DNA of 38,955 nucleotides from contig JAURML010000079.1 in NCBI GenBank assembly GCA_030830695.1, positions 1-38,955 on the forward strand. Direction: 5' to 3'. The notes under the pieces were generated by a model. The model was not told the DNA's origin, did not search any database, and worked only from the letters and a program-made list of their open reading frames with translations. The DNA comes from Caenibius sp. (GTDB taxonomy: Bacteria; Pseudomonadota; Alphaproteobacteria; Sphingomonadales; Sphingomonadaceae). Each line of letters starts with the position of its first letter. Position 1 is the stretch's first letter. This document shows, one piece after another, positions 8,874-17,375 of the stretch. A program made the position numbers and the translations under genes.

Positions 8874-10702
8874 GCCAGCAACCTTGCTTCCATCAGCCCG
8901 CGCAGGGCATTGCCAATCAGGAACCCCTGGGCGAGGTCTTCCAGCCGCACTTCGCCTTCCACCGCCCGGCCGCTGTCCAGCAGGGAACGCCGCAATACGC
9001 CGGGCAGCAGGCCCAACCCGGCCGATGGTGTCACCAGCTGCCCTTCGCGTTCGATAAAAATATTGGTGAAGGCCCCCTCGGTGACCAGCCCGTCATCGCG
9101 CAGCAACAGCGCCTCTGCCGCGCCTGCCGCGTGGGCGACGCCCAGCGCATCTTCGTAAAATCCCCGGTCGCTGGTCTTGTGGCGCAGCCGCCAGTCACCC
9201 GGATCGACCGGTACAGGCAGCAGGACGCAGGCGAGCGGCGCTGGCAGCGGCTGCGGCAATGGCGCGGCTTCGAGCGCAGTGGCGCCGCTGCGCGCCAGTA
9301 CGAGCCGCAGCCGTGCCGCCGATTCGAGTTCGAAGCACAGCGCCTGAATCTGGTTGCGGGCAGCGTGCCGGTCAAAGGAAAAGCCCAGTTCGGCGGCGCT
9401 GGCCTTCAGCCGTTCGAGATGGAGTTCGAGCAGGGGAACCCCCTCCTCGGGATCGAAGCGCATCGTTTCTATCAGATCGAAAGCGGCAACGCTGTCTTGC
9501 GCATGGGAATGGCGCACAAATTTCCCCTTGATCAGGCACTCTCGCCATTCCTGCAGGCTATGCGAATCCGCCACGATCGCCGAACCCACGCCCAGTACCG
9601 CGCTGCCCCCACCGCCTTCGTCCGGGGTCAGCCGCAAGGTGCGGATTGCCACATTGAACGCGGCATCGCCAGTTCCGTCAGGGGCAAAGGGGGCAATCCG
9701 CCCGATTGCGCCGCAATAGGGTCCACGCGCGTCGCGTTCCACCTCGCCGATCAGTTCCATCGCCCGGATCTTGGGCGCGCCAGTGATCGAACCGCAGGGA
9801 AACAGCGCGCGAATCATGTCCGCCGCGCTGGTTCCCGGCTTCAGGCGCGCCCGCACGGTGGAAACCATCTGATGCACCGTGGGATAGGTTTCGACGGTGA
9901 AGGGCGCGTCCACCGCCACGCTGCCTGCGATGCTGACCCGGGCAAGATCGTTGCGCATCAGGTCAACGATCATCAGATTTTCGGCCCGGTCCTTGTCCGA
10001 AGCGGCCAGTTCGCCGGCCAGTGCCTCGTCCTCTGCGGTGGTGCGCCCGCGCGGGCGCGTGCCTTTCATCGGCTTGACCTTGGCTGCATCGCCGTGGATA
10101 GCAAAGAACAGTTCCGGCGAAAAGCTGAGCAGCCAGTGCGAACCGTCGAACACCAGCCCGCCATAGCCCGCACCCGCATCCGGGCGGATCGCGGCGTAAA
10201 GCACCAGCGGGTCACCGCGCCAGCTGCCCGCGAGCGGAAAAGTGAGGTTCGCCTGATAAATGTCGCCGGACCGGATCGCTTCGCGCAATGTTTCGAAGGC
10301 CTGCACATATCCGCCGGGCGATATTTGCGGTTCCAGCGGGCCAATGGCGGGTGGTGAACTTTCCCCTGCATGCGCGGCCAGCCATTCGGGCATCCGCGCG
10401 GCGGGGATGATTGTCGCTTCGTCAAACAGGCCAAGCCACACCAGCGGCCCGCTCGCGCCGCAGCGCGCTGCCGCCAACGGGGCCAGCCGCGGTTCCAGCG
10501 CCAGTCCCGCTTCATAAGCGATATATCCGGCCAGCGTGCCCCCGCCTTCGTGCCGCGCACGATCAGCGCTCTCGAGAACTTCGGCTACTTCTTCGGGTCG
10601 GCGCGCCACGAACAGGGCGCGCGGCCGTTCGAACAGCCGGGCATCACTGGCGCCCGAGCTGCGCGCGTCATCCAGCAGGACAAAGGGTTCGCGCCTGGCC
10701 AT
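8870..10702 (-). CDS. pabB: Fused aminodeoxychorismate synthase component I / aminodeoxychorismate lyase
   Basis: A bifunctional PabB-PabC of 610 residues for p-aminobenzoate, the folate precursor. Residues about 1-400 are the chorismate-binding domain: SGDIYQANLTF, PMKGTRPRG, ENLMIVDLMRNDL and PCGSITGAPKIRAMELI. After a linker near residue 405, the remainder is the PLP lyase: FDLIETMRFD, Lys509 in RHKTSDRGFYEDAL, then LVTEGAFTNIF and GLLPGVLRRSLL. The fusion is common in alphaproteobacteria. The glutamine amidotransferase PabA is not in the window. The ATG at 10702 follows an AAGGCGG-like site. It is the first gene of a minus-strand operon and diverges from the HerA-like gene across 101 bp. 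Confidence 0.94.
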   Translation of the reverse strand: MARREPFVLLDDARSSGASDARLFERPRALFVARRPEEVAEVLESADRARHEGGGTLAGYIAYEAGLALEPRLAPLAAARCGASGPLVWLGLFDEATIIPAARMPEWLAAHAGESSPPAIGPLEPQISPGGYVQAFETLREAIRSGDIYQANLTFPLAGSWRGDPLVLYAAIRPDAGAGYGGLVFDGSHWLLSFSPELFFAIHGDAAKVKPMKGTRPRGRTTAEDEALAGELAASDKDRAENLMIVDLMRNDLARVSIAGSVAVDAPFTVETYPTVHQMVSTVRARLKPGTSAADMIRALFPCGSITGAPKIRAMELIGEVERDARGPYCGAIGRIAPFAPDGTGDAAFNVAIRTLRLTPDEGGGGSAVLGVGSAIVADSHSLQEWRECLIKGKFVRHSHAQDSVAAFDLIETMRFDPEEGVPLLELHLERLKASAAELGFSFDRHAARNQIQALCFELESAARLRLVLARSGATALEAAPLPQPLPAPLACVLLPVPVDPGDWRLRHKTSDRGFYEDALGVAHAAGAAEALLLRDDGLVTEGAFTNIFIEREGQLVTPSAGLGLLPGVLRRSLLDSGRAVEGEVRLEDLAQGFLIGNALRGLMEARLLA

Positions 10703-10803
10703 TTTTCCGCCTTAGCCGCTTTGCGCCGCAAGTCGAGCGCTTGACCATGCGCGACGCGCTGTCCAGAACCAGCGCCTGACGCGATTTGAAGGAACGGACC
10801 GGC

Positions 10804-12402
10804 ATGAGTGACATTTTCATCGGGTTGGGCGCCAATGGCGAACGGCAGATGCTCAATCTGGGGCGGGCCAACCGCCATGGCCTGATCGCGGGCGCCACCG
10901 GCACGGGCAAGACGGTGACGTTGCAGGGACTGGCCGAAAGCTTCTCTGCCGAAGGCGTGCCGGTGTTCGTGGCAGATGTGAAAGGCGATTTGTCCGGCAT
11001 CGCCATGCCCGGATCGCCTGCCTTCAAGCATGCGGACAAGCTGGAAGCGCGGGCGAAGGAACTGGGCATGGATGATTACGCCTATTCCAACAATCCGGCG
11101 ATCTTCTGGGATCTTTATGGTGAGCAGGGGCACCCCATCCGCACCACCATTTCGGAGATGGGGCCGCTGCTGCTGGCCCGGCTGCTGGACCTTAACGAAA
11201 CCCAGGAAGGGGTGCTGCAGATCGTCTTTCGCTATGCCGATGAACAGGGATTGCTGTTGCTCGACATGGGTGATTTGCAGGCGATGCTGGCGCATACGGC
11301 GGAAAACGCGGCGGACCTGACCACGAAATACGGCAATGTCACCAAAGCCAGCATTGGTGCGATCCAGCGCCAGCTGCTGTCGTTCGAAAGCCAGGGGGCG
11401 GACCGGTTCTTCGGCGAACCCGCGCTGGAAATCACCGATTTCCTTAAACTGGACGAACAGGGGCGCGGCTATGTCAATGTGCTGGCCGCAGACAAGCTGA
11501 TGCGCAGCCCCAAACTGTACGCCACTTTCCTGCTGTGGCTGCTGGCCGAATTGTTCGAAGTGCTGCCCGAAGTGGGCGATCCGGAAAAACCCCGGCTGGT
11601 GTTCTTCTTTGACGAGGCCCATCTGCTGTTCGACAATGCGCCCAAGGCCTTGCAGGACAAGATCGAACAGGTCGTGCGGCTGATCCGTTCCAAGGGGGTC
11701 GGCGTCTATTTCGTGACGCAGAACCCGATTGACGTGCCGGAGGAAGTGGCAGGACAGCTTGGCAATCGCGTGCAGCACGCGCTGCGTGCCTTTACCCCGC
11801 GCGACCAGAAGGCAATCAAGGCTGCCGCCGAGACGTTCCGTGTCAATCCCGATCTCGACGTGGAAGCCGCGATCACCGAACTCAAGGTTGGCGAAGCGCT
11901 GGTGTCAACGCTCATGGAAGATGGTGCCCCCAGCGTGGTTCAGCGCACGCTGGTCAAGCCGCCGCGTTCCCGGCTCGGACCGCTGACGCCCAAGGAACGG
12001 GCGATCATCCAGTCAGTCAGCCCGCTGGACGGGAAATACGACACGGCTGTGGATCGCGAGAGCGCCGAAGAGGTGATCGCGCAGAAAATCGCTGACGCGG
12101 CCGCCACCGCAGAAGAAGTGGCCGAAAAGGGCGAGGCCGAAGTGGGCAAGCGCGAACGCAAATCTGCGAGCCTGTGGGAGGGGATCGGCGGGAAAGTGGC
12201 CAAGGCGGCGGCTGGAGCGGCGGCGGCCAGCGCCGGATCGATTCTGGCCGGCAAGCTTTCCGGCAAGACCAGCCGTGCCAATCCCAAGGCAAGCGCAGCA
12301 AGTGCCGCTGGCGGAACCATTGCGAACGAGATCGGCAAGGCCATCGGCATACCGGGGCTGGGTCGCTTCGCCCGCAATCTTATCGGCGGGCTGATGCGCT
12401 GA
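10804..12402 (+). CDS. HerA/FtsK-like ATPase, DUF853 (YjgR) family
   Basis: A 532-residue P-loop ATPase of the DUF853 family, related to HerA DNA translocases. The family's cellular role is not established. The order is [15 protein letters not shown], Walker A GATGTGKT (residues 30-37), a long central part with [16 protein letters not shown], Walker [13 protein letters not shown] (Asp270, Glu271), an arginine-rich sensor region [16 protein letters not shown], and an Ala-rich C-terminal segment (about 430-520) ending in a Gly-rich hydrophobic tail. I chose ATG 10804, with AGGAA upstream, over an in-frame TTG at 10786, because MSDIFIGLG is the usual family start. No HerA-partner nuclease lies next to it. 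Confidence 0.9.
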   Translation: MSDIFIGLGANGERQMLNLGRANRHGLIAGATGTGKTVTLQGLAESFSAEGVPVFVADVKGDLSGIAMPGSPAFKHADKLEARAKELGMDDYAYSNNPAIFWDLYGEQGHPIRTTISEMGPLLLARLLDLNETQEGVLQIVFRYADEQGLLLLDMGDLQAMLAHTAENAADLTTKYGNVTKASIGAIQRQLLSFESQGADRFFGEPALEITDFLKLDEQGRGYVNVLAADKLMRSPKLYATFLLWLLAELFEVLPEVGDPEKPRLVFFFDEAHLLFDNAPKALQDKIEQVVRLIRSKGVGVYFVTQNPIDVPEEVAGQLGNRVQHALRAFTPRDQKAIKAAAETFRVNPDLDVEAAITELKVGEALVSTLMEDGAPSVVQRTLVKPPRSRLGPLTPKERAIIQSVSPLDGKYDTAVDRESAEEVIAQKIADAAATAEEVAEKGEAEVGKRERKSASLWEGIGGKVAKAAAGAAAASAGSILAGKLSGKTSRANPKASAASAAGGTIANEIGKAIGIPGLGRFARNLIGGLMR

Positions 12403-12424
12403 CATAGTGGCAGATAGAGTAAAG

Positions 12425-12455
12425 CGCGCCGGACCTCTCAGCGAAGTCCGGCGCG
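12425..12455. terminator. Perfect hairpin between convergent genes, probable two-way terminator
   Basis: Ten-base arms CGCGCCGGAC and GTCCGGCGCG (12425-12434 and 12446-12455) pair perfectly around an 11-base loop, 23 bases after the stop of the HerA-like gene and 35 bases before the stop of the convergent EF-hand gene. The rightward tail (ATTGATTTA) has few T residues. The leftward tail on the minus strand begins with CTTT. Its position suggests termination for both genes, with uncertain strength. Confidence 0.6.
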
Positions 12456-12489
12456 ATTGATTTACCAGGCCCGGCTTACCACGCTCGGC

Positions 12490-13023
12490 TTACTGGGCGT
12501 TGTCGTTACCGGTGCGGTCACCACCCCTGGCGCGCATCTCCTTGAAGGCGGCGCGGCGCTCTTTATCAGTCACCATGCCATCACCATTCGCATCAGCCTT
12601 GTCGAACATGGCCATATGCGCGGCGTCAAACTCGGCCTTGCTCACCGAACCGTCGCCATTGGCATCAGCGCGCTCCATCATCTTTCCGCCATGGCCACGC
12701 ATTTGGTCATGCTTGCCGCGACCCATGTCATCCTTGCCCTTACCGTGCCCGCGCATGCCCTGACCGGCGGCGAATTCCTCGCGGCTCAGCACGCCATTGC
12801 CATCACTGTCCAGCGCGTCAAAACGCGCACCCTTGCGGGCTTCGCGGTCAGCGTCATTGATCACCCCATCGCCATTGGCATCCATTTGCGCGAACATTTC
12901 GGCGCCGTGTTCCTGCGCCTGTGCGCGGGTCGTATCGCCATGATCCTTCATGCCCGGTCCCGCGTAGGCGATGCTGCCAGCACACAGGGCTGCGGCGGAA
13001 AGGGCAATTGTCAGTTTACGCAT
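12490..13023 (-). CDS. Exported four-EF-hand calcium-binding protein
   Basis: A 177-residue precursor with a signal peptide (KLTIALSAAALCAGSIAYA, probable cut after residue 21). It has four canonical EF-hand loops beginning at Asp48, Asp72, Asp120 and Asp144; DANGDG occurs in three of them and DSDGNG in the other. The pairs are separated by a Gly/His/Lys/Met-rich stretch (about 88-115). The loops have acidic residues at positions 1, 3 and 5 and an acidic or Asn residue near position 12, so calcium binding in the periplasm or outside the cell is likely. The biological role is unknown. Two ATGs compete: the one at 13023 has AAGGAG 7 bases upstream, while the one at 13029 almost touches that site, so I chose 13023. 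Confidence 0.88.
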   Translation of the reverse strand: MRKLTIALSAAALCAGSIAYAGPGMKDHGDTTRAQAQEHGAEMFAQMDANGDGVINDADREARKGARFDALDSDGNGVLSREEFAAGQGMRGHGKGKDDMGRGKHDQMRGHGGKMMERADANGDGSVSKAEFDAAHMAMFDKADANGDGMVTDKERRAAFKEMRARGGDRTGNDNAQ

Positions 13024-13088
13024 ATCCATACTCCTTGGAACGACGGGGTGAGTTGCTGAAGGGGGGGCATGGCCTCCACCGGCTACTC

Positions 13089-13118
13089 TGAAACATAGTA
13101 TGGCCGCACGATTTTGCG
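13089..13118 (-). promoter_or_regulatory. Candidate promoter for the EF-hand gene
   Basis: On the minus strand TTCGCG and TACTAT are spaced by 16 bases within 13089-13118, about 75 bases before the start codon. The -10 matches the consensus at 4 of 6 positions and the -35 at 3 of 6. A separate 8-bp inverted repeat, CGATGAAT/ATTCATCG (13145-13152 and 13175-13182), lies upstream, after the pepP stop. Both are weak, position-based calls. Confidence 0.25.
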
Positions 13119-13198
13119 CGAACCTTGCTGAACACTCCATAGAGCGATGAATATTGTCGCAGGCGGAACGAGGCATTCATCGCCGCGCAAGCTTGCCG

Positions 13199-15004
13199 TC
13201 AAAGCGGCAGGCAGGCATCGCGCAGCCATGCCAACGCCTCGCCCTCCAGCTGCGGGGCCAGCGCCTTGGCCACGCGCGCGTGATAGGCGTTCCACCAGTC
13301 TTTTTCGGCGGATGAAAGCAGCGCCGGGGCCACCAGCGTGCGGTCAATCGGCACCAGGGTGAGCGTTTCAAAGCCCAGCCAGTCGCCTTCCGCCCCGGCG
13401 ATTTCGCGCGGCTCCACCAGCACCAGATTTTCGATGCGGATGCCGTACGCGCCTGACTTGTAGTAACCAGGTTCATTCGAAATGATCATGCCCGGCAGCA
13501 ATTCCTGCTCGGTCCCGGCCTGCCCGCCGGCGGCCTTGCTGATGCGTTGCGGGCCTTCGTGGACGGACAGGAAACTGCCGACCCCGTGGCCGGTGCCATG
13601 CGCGTAATCGAGGCCTGCCTGCCACAGGAACTGGCGCGCCAGCGTGTCCAGCTGATATCCGGCAGTGCCACGGGGAAAGCTGGCCGTTGCCAGCGCGATA
13701 TGGCCCTTCAGGACGCGGGTGAAGCGTTCGCGCACTTCGGCGGGCGGGTCGCCGCCGCCGATCCACACCGTGCGGGTGATGTCCGTGGTTCCGTCCGCAT
13801 ACTGGCCGCCTGAATCCACCAGATAGACGCTGCCGGGTTCGAGCAGGCGATTGGTCTCCTCGCTCACCCGGTAATGGACGATCGCGCCGTTGGGCCCGCT
13901 GCCCGATATTGTGTCGAACGAAAGATCGCGCAATTCGCCCGTTTCACGGCGCAGGGCGTGCAGGCGTTCGGCGGCGTCCAGTTCGCTTACCCCGCCCTTG
14001 GGAGCCTCTGCTGACAGCCAGTGAAGGAACCGCGCCACTGCCGCCCCGTCCCGCAATTGCGCCGCGCGGTGCCCGGCCTGTTCAACCCGATTTTTGACCG
14101 CGCGTGGCAGCACGGTGGGGTCGCGATGGATGGCAAGCTCGGCCCAGCCTTGTTCGAGCCGGTCGAATATCGCGGCGACGCAGCGCTCCTTGTCCACTGC
14201 CACCCGTTTTCCGGCGAGTGCTTCGAGCGCGGCGGTAAAATCGTCGCGCGGGCGAACCTGCACGGCCTGGCCCAGATGCGTGGCCATTTCGGGCGGAATC
14301 TTGCCGGGCGTGACGAACAGATCCGCATCGCCCTTGCTGTCCACGATTGCAAAGGCGAGCACGACGGGCGTGCGCGCCACGTCGCTGCCGCGGATATTGA
14401 ACAGCCAGGCGATGGAATCGAGCGCGGCGATCACGACCGCATCCAGGCCCTCCGCGCGCAGCCAGCCCGATACATCGGCCAGCTTTTCGGCGCTGGAACG
14501 CCCGGCAAAACACTCAGGATGAAGGATCGCGGGCGCTGCGGAAGGGGCGGGCCGGTCCGTCCAGATGGCGTCCAGCGGATTGCTGTCCACTGCCACAAGC
14601 GCTGCCCCCGCCTTTCCCAGCGCCTTGGCGGTCGCCTCCGTCCAGCTCCTTGAATGAAGCCAGGGATCATAGCCGATTCGTGCTCCCGCGCCGGCCTGCG
14701 CGCGCAGCCATTTGGCGGGGCTGGTCTGGGGCACGGATTCGTGATCCCACAGATTGGCGTCCACCTGATCGCGCGCCTGCAGAGTATAGCGGCCATCGAC
14801 GAAGATCGCCGCGCGCTCCGCCAGCACCACTGCCGTCCCCGCCGAACCGTCAAAGCCGGTCAGCCAGCGCAGGCGTTGGGCATATTCCCCAACATATTCG
14901 GACATATGTTCGTCCGACAGCGGGATGACGAAGCCATCCAGCCTGCGCGCGGCAAGCTCTTTCCTTAAAGCGTCCAGTCTGGCCTCGTAAGGCGACAACA
15001 GCAT
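13199..15004 (-). CDS. pepP: Xaa-Pro aminopeptidase (aminopeptidase P, M24B)
   Basis: It removes an N-terminal residue in front of proline, using two metal ions. The 601-residue form, with two N-terminal creatinase-like domains before the pita-bread catalytic domain, resembles the long eukaryote-type aminopeptidase P1. Metal ligands are seen in YLVDSGGQYADGTTDITRT (two Asp), GTGHGVGSFLSVHEGP (His), NEPGYYKSGAYGIRIEN (Glu and Glu). No signal peptide is visible, so it is probably cytoplasmic. The start ATG at 15004 (MLLSPYEARLDALRKELA) diverges from the S9 peptidase gene across 83 bp. Together the two would degrade proline-containing peptides. Confidence 0.93.
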   Translation of the reverse strand: MLLSPYEARLDALRKELAARRLDGFVIPLSDEHMSEYVGEYAQRLRWLTGFDGSAGTAVVLAERAAIFVDGRYTLQARDQVDANLWDHESVPQTSPAKWLRAQAGAGARIGYDPWLHSRSWTEATAKALGKAGAALVAVDSNPLDAIWTDRPAPSAAPAILHPECFAGRSSAEKLADVSGWLRAEGLDAVVIAALDSIAWLFNIRGSDVARTPVVLAFAIVDSKGDADLFVTPGKIPPEMATHLGQAVQVRPRDDFTAALEALAGKRVAVDKERCVAAIFDRLEQGWAELAIHRDPTVLPRAVKNRVEQAGHRAAQLRDGAAVARFLHWLSAEAPKGGVSELDAAERLHALRRETGELRDLSFDTISGSGPNGAIVHYRVSEETNRLLEPGSVYLVDSGGQYADGTTDITRTVWIGGGDPPAEVRERFTRVLKGHIALATASFPRGTAGYQLDTLARQFLWQAGLDYAHGTGHGVGSFLSVHEGPQRISKAAGGQAGTEQELLPGMIISNEPGYYKSGAYGIRIENLVLVEPREIAGAEGDWLGFETLTLVPIDRTLVAPALLSSAEKDWWNAYHARVAKALAPQLEGEALAWLRDACLPL

Positions 15005-15087
15005 TGCGACCGGCTCCTTCGGGTAATAGTGGCAAGACTAACATAAGGCCGCGCGCGCGTTTCGCCAGCCAGCCGCAAGGAAACCGG

Positions 15088-17226
15088 ATGAGAAAGCTGT
15101 TCTGCCTTGCCCTGCTGGCCTTGCTGAACGCCGTTCTGCCCGCATCAGCCAGGGATTTCATGACCGATCAGCCCGCTTGCCCGCCCGTTGCCCAAAAGCG
15201 CGACTATATTACCGAACATCACGGTATCTCTATCAACGATCCCTATGCCTGGCTGCGCGATCCCGATTACCCGACGGTCAATGACAAGGATGTTCTGGAT
15301 CATCTGCAGGCCGAGAATGCCTGGTTCAAGGCACGCATGGCCGCACAGGAACCAAGAGTGGATAAGCTGTTTCGGGAAATGCGCGCGCGCATCAGGGAAG
15401 CAGACAAATCGGTGCCGCAAAAGGACGGCGATTACTTCTACTGGATCGAGTTTGAGGAAGGCGCGGAATACAAGAAATGGTGGCGCCGCCCGGTCAACGC
15501 CCCGGCTGATGGCAGCGCTGATCAGCTGATCCTCGATGAAGTGGCGCTGGCCAGGGGCAAGGAATATTTCAGTCTGGGCGCGCTTTCGGTCAGCGAAGAC
15601 GGGCAGTTGCTGGCCTATGCGGTCGATGACAACGGGTCCGAACGCTATACGGCGCGGATCAAGGATTTGCGAACCGGCGAACTGCTGGCTGACGAAATAC
15701 CGGGAACGCTCTCCGCGCTGGTCTGGGTCGCGCGCGACAGGGGCATCGTCTATTCACTGGCCAACGAACAGTGGCGTACCGACAATGCGCGGCTGCACTG
15801 GCTGGGCCAGCCGGTGTCCGGGGATGTCGAGCTCTACCACGAAGATGACGAGGGTTTCCGGGTCAGCGCTTCGCTCTCTGCCAACGAGCAATGGCTGCTC
15901 ATCTCCAGCGGCGACCATGAGACCAGCGAGGTGCGGATGATTCCCGCCACCGATCCTCTGGCGCAGCCTGTGCTGGTGCGCGCGCGAGAGAAGGGCGTGG
16001 AATATGACGTGGATGAACGCGATGGCACCTTGTTCGTTCACACCAATGACACGCACGAGAATTTCCGCCTGGCGACCGCGCCGCTGTCCGATCCCGGCAA
16101 CTGGACCACGCTGATCGCCGGTTCGGACGATTTCTATCTGACCGGGGTTTCGCTGTTCCGCGATTTCTACGTCACCGAGGGGCGGCTGCGCGGCCTCGAC
16201 CGGATCGAACTGCGCTATTACGACGATCCCGGCCGGATTGAGCCAATCGCCTTTCCCGAAGAAAGCTACACTGCGGGGCTGGACGACAATCCCGAATGGG
16301 CAATGGACCGCCTGCGCCTGTCCTATGCCAGCATGATCAGCCCCAATACGGTCTATGATTACGATGTGGCACAGCGCCGCCTCGAAACGCTGAAGGTGCA
16401 GCAGATCCCCTCCGGCTATGATGCATCGCTCTACACGACTGCGCGGCTCGAAATTCCGGGGCGCGATGGCGCGCTGATCCCGGTCAGCATCATGTATCGC
16501 AAGGATCGGGCGGCGAACGGCCCGCTCCACCTCTATGGTTATGGTGCCTATGGCATTGCCATCGATCCAGGCTTTTCGACCACGCGACTCAGCCTCGTTG
16601 ATCGCGGATTTGCTTATGCCATCGCGCATATCCGGGGCGGCGACGATCTGGGGCGGGCCTGGTACAAGGCGGGCAAGCTGGAACGGCGGACCAACACGTT
16701 CAACGATTTCGTGGATGTGGCAAAGGGGCTGGTCGAACGCGGCTATACGGTTCCTGGCCGGATCAGCATTTCAGGCGGCTCGGCGGGCGGTGAACTGATG
16801 GGCGCAGTGGTCAATTCCGATCCCGGCCTGTGGGGCGCAGTGGTGGCGCATGTGCCCTTCGTCGATGTGCTCAACACCATGCTGGATGCATCTCTGCCGC
16901 TTACACCGGGCGAATGGCCGGAATGGGGCAATCCGATCGCTGACAAGGCGGCGTTTGAACTGATCCGGTCCTACAGCCCCTATGACAATGTGCGCGCGCA
17001 GGATTACCCGCCTATGCTCGTTACGGCGGGGCTAAACGATCCGCGCGTGACCTATTGGGAGCCAGCCAAATGGGTGGCCCGGCTGCGAGAGTTGAAGACC
17101 AATAATAATGAACTTCTGCTCAAGACCAATATGGGCGCGGGGCATGGCGGCAAGTCTGGCCGCTTCGAAAGCCTGCGCGAAACGGCGGAGGAATTCGCCT
17201 TCATTCTGTGGCAGATGGGGCTATGA
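15088..17226 (+). CDS. S9 prolyl-oligopeptidase family peptidase (oligopeptidase B-like), exported
   Basis: A 712-residue serine peptidase with an N-terminal beta-propeller and a C-terminal alpha/beta hydrolase. The catalytic triad is visible: Ser565 in SGGSAGGE, Asp651 in GLNDPRVTYWEP, His686 in GAGHGGKSGR. The early YAWLRDPDYP and the ITEHHG region are typical of oligopeptidase B, which cleaves after basic residues in short peptides. ATG 15088 has AAGGA 6 bases upstream and begins a signal peptide (KLFCLALLALLNAVLPASA), pointing to the periplasm. The frame opens at 15004, and an internal ATG after the signal (MTDQPACPP) could give a cytoplasmic form. Confidence 0.93.
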   Translation: MRKLFCLALLALLNAVLPASARDFMTDQPACPPVAQKRDYITEHHGISINDPYAWLRDPDYPTVNDKDVLDHLQAENAWFKARMAAQEPRVDKLFREMRARIREADKSVPQKDGDYFYWIEFEEGAEYKKWWRRPVNAPADGSADQLILDEVALARGKEYFSLGALSVSEDGQLLAYAVDDNGSERYTARIKDLRTGELLADEIPGTLSALVWVARDRGIVYSLANEQWRTDNARLHWLGQPVSGDVELYHEDDEGFRVSASLSANEQWLLISSGDHETSEVRMIPATDPLAQPVLVRAREKGVEYDVDERDGTLFVHTNDTHENFRLATAPLSDPGNWTTLIAGSDDFYLTGVSLFRDFYVTEGRLRGLDRIELRYYDDPGRIEPIAFPEESYTAGLDDNPEWAMDRLRLSYASMISPNTVYDYDVAQRRLETLKVQQIPSGYDASLYTTARLEIPGRDGALIPVSIMYRKDRAANGPLHLYGYGAYGIAIDPGFSTTRLSLVDRGFAYAIAHIRGGDDLGRAWYKAGKLERRTNTFNDFVDVAKGLVERGYTVPGRISISGGSAGGELMGAVVNSDPGLWGAVVAHVPFVDVLNTMLDASLPLTPGEWPEWGNPIADKAAFELIRSYSPYDNVRAQDYPPMLVTAGLNDPRVTYWEPAKWVARLRELKTNNNELLLKTNMGAGHGGKSGRFESLRETAEEFAFILWQMGL

Positions 17227-17272
17227 GAGTAGACGGCTATCTTTCCGGCAAGTTTCCGATTATTTCAGTCGT

Positions 17273-17305
17273 TTGACACATTATGGTTGAATATTGTTAA
17301 CCATA
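17273..17305 (+). promoter_or_regulatory. AT-rich promoter-like region with a 7-bp dyad upstream of the SIR2-like gene
   Basis: A perfect -35 hexamer TTGACA (17273-17278) is followed at once by an inverted repeat TATGGTT/AACCATA (17282-17288 and 17299-17305, 10-base centre). Any -10 element would fall inside this dyad. At 17 bp spacing the -10 is GTTAAC, a poor match. The AT richness stands out from the surrounding GC-rich DNA. A repressor site is a reasonable inference, but no family consensus is recognised. Confidence 0.35.
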
Positions 17306-17375
17306 TGCGCCTAGGCAGGGTGAACTGACCGCCGGGTTGCTGGCGGCGTCATGCAGGCCAGGGGGCAGTTCAATC

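Noticed and set aside
9131-10357. A 408-residue plus-strand open frame opposite pabBC
   Set aside because: It is antisense to a gene with complete catalytic motifs and shows no ribosome binding site or family pattern.
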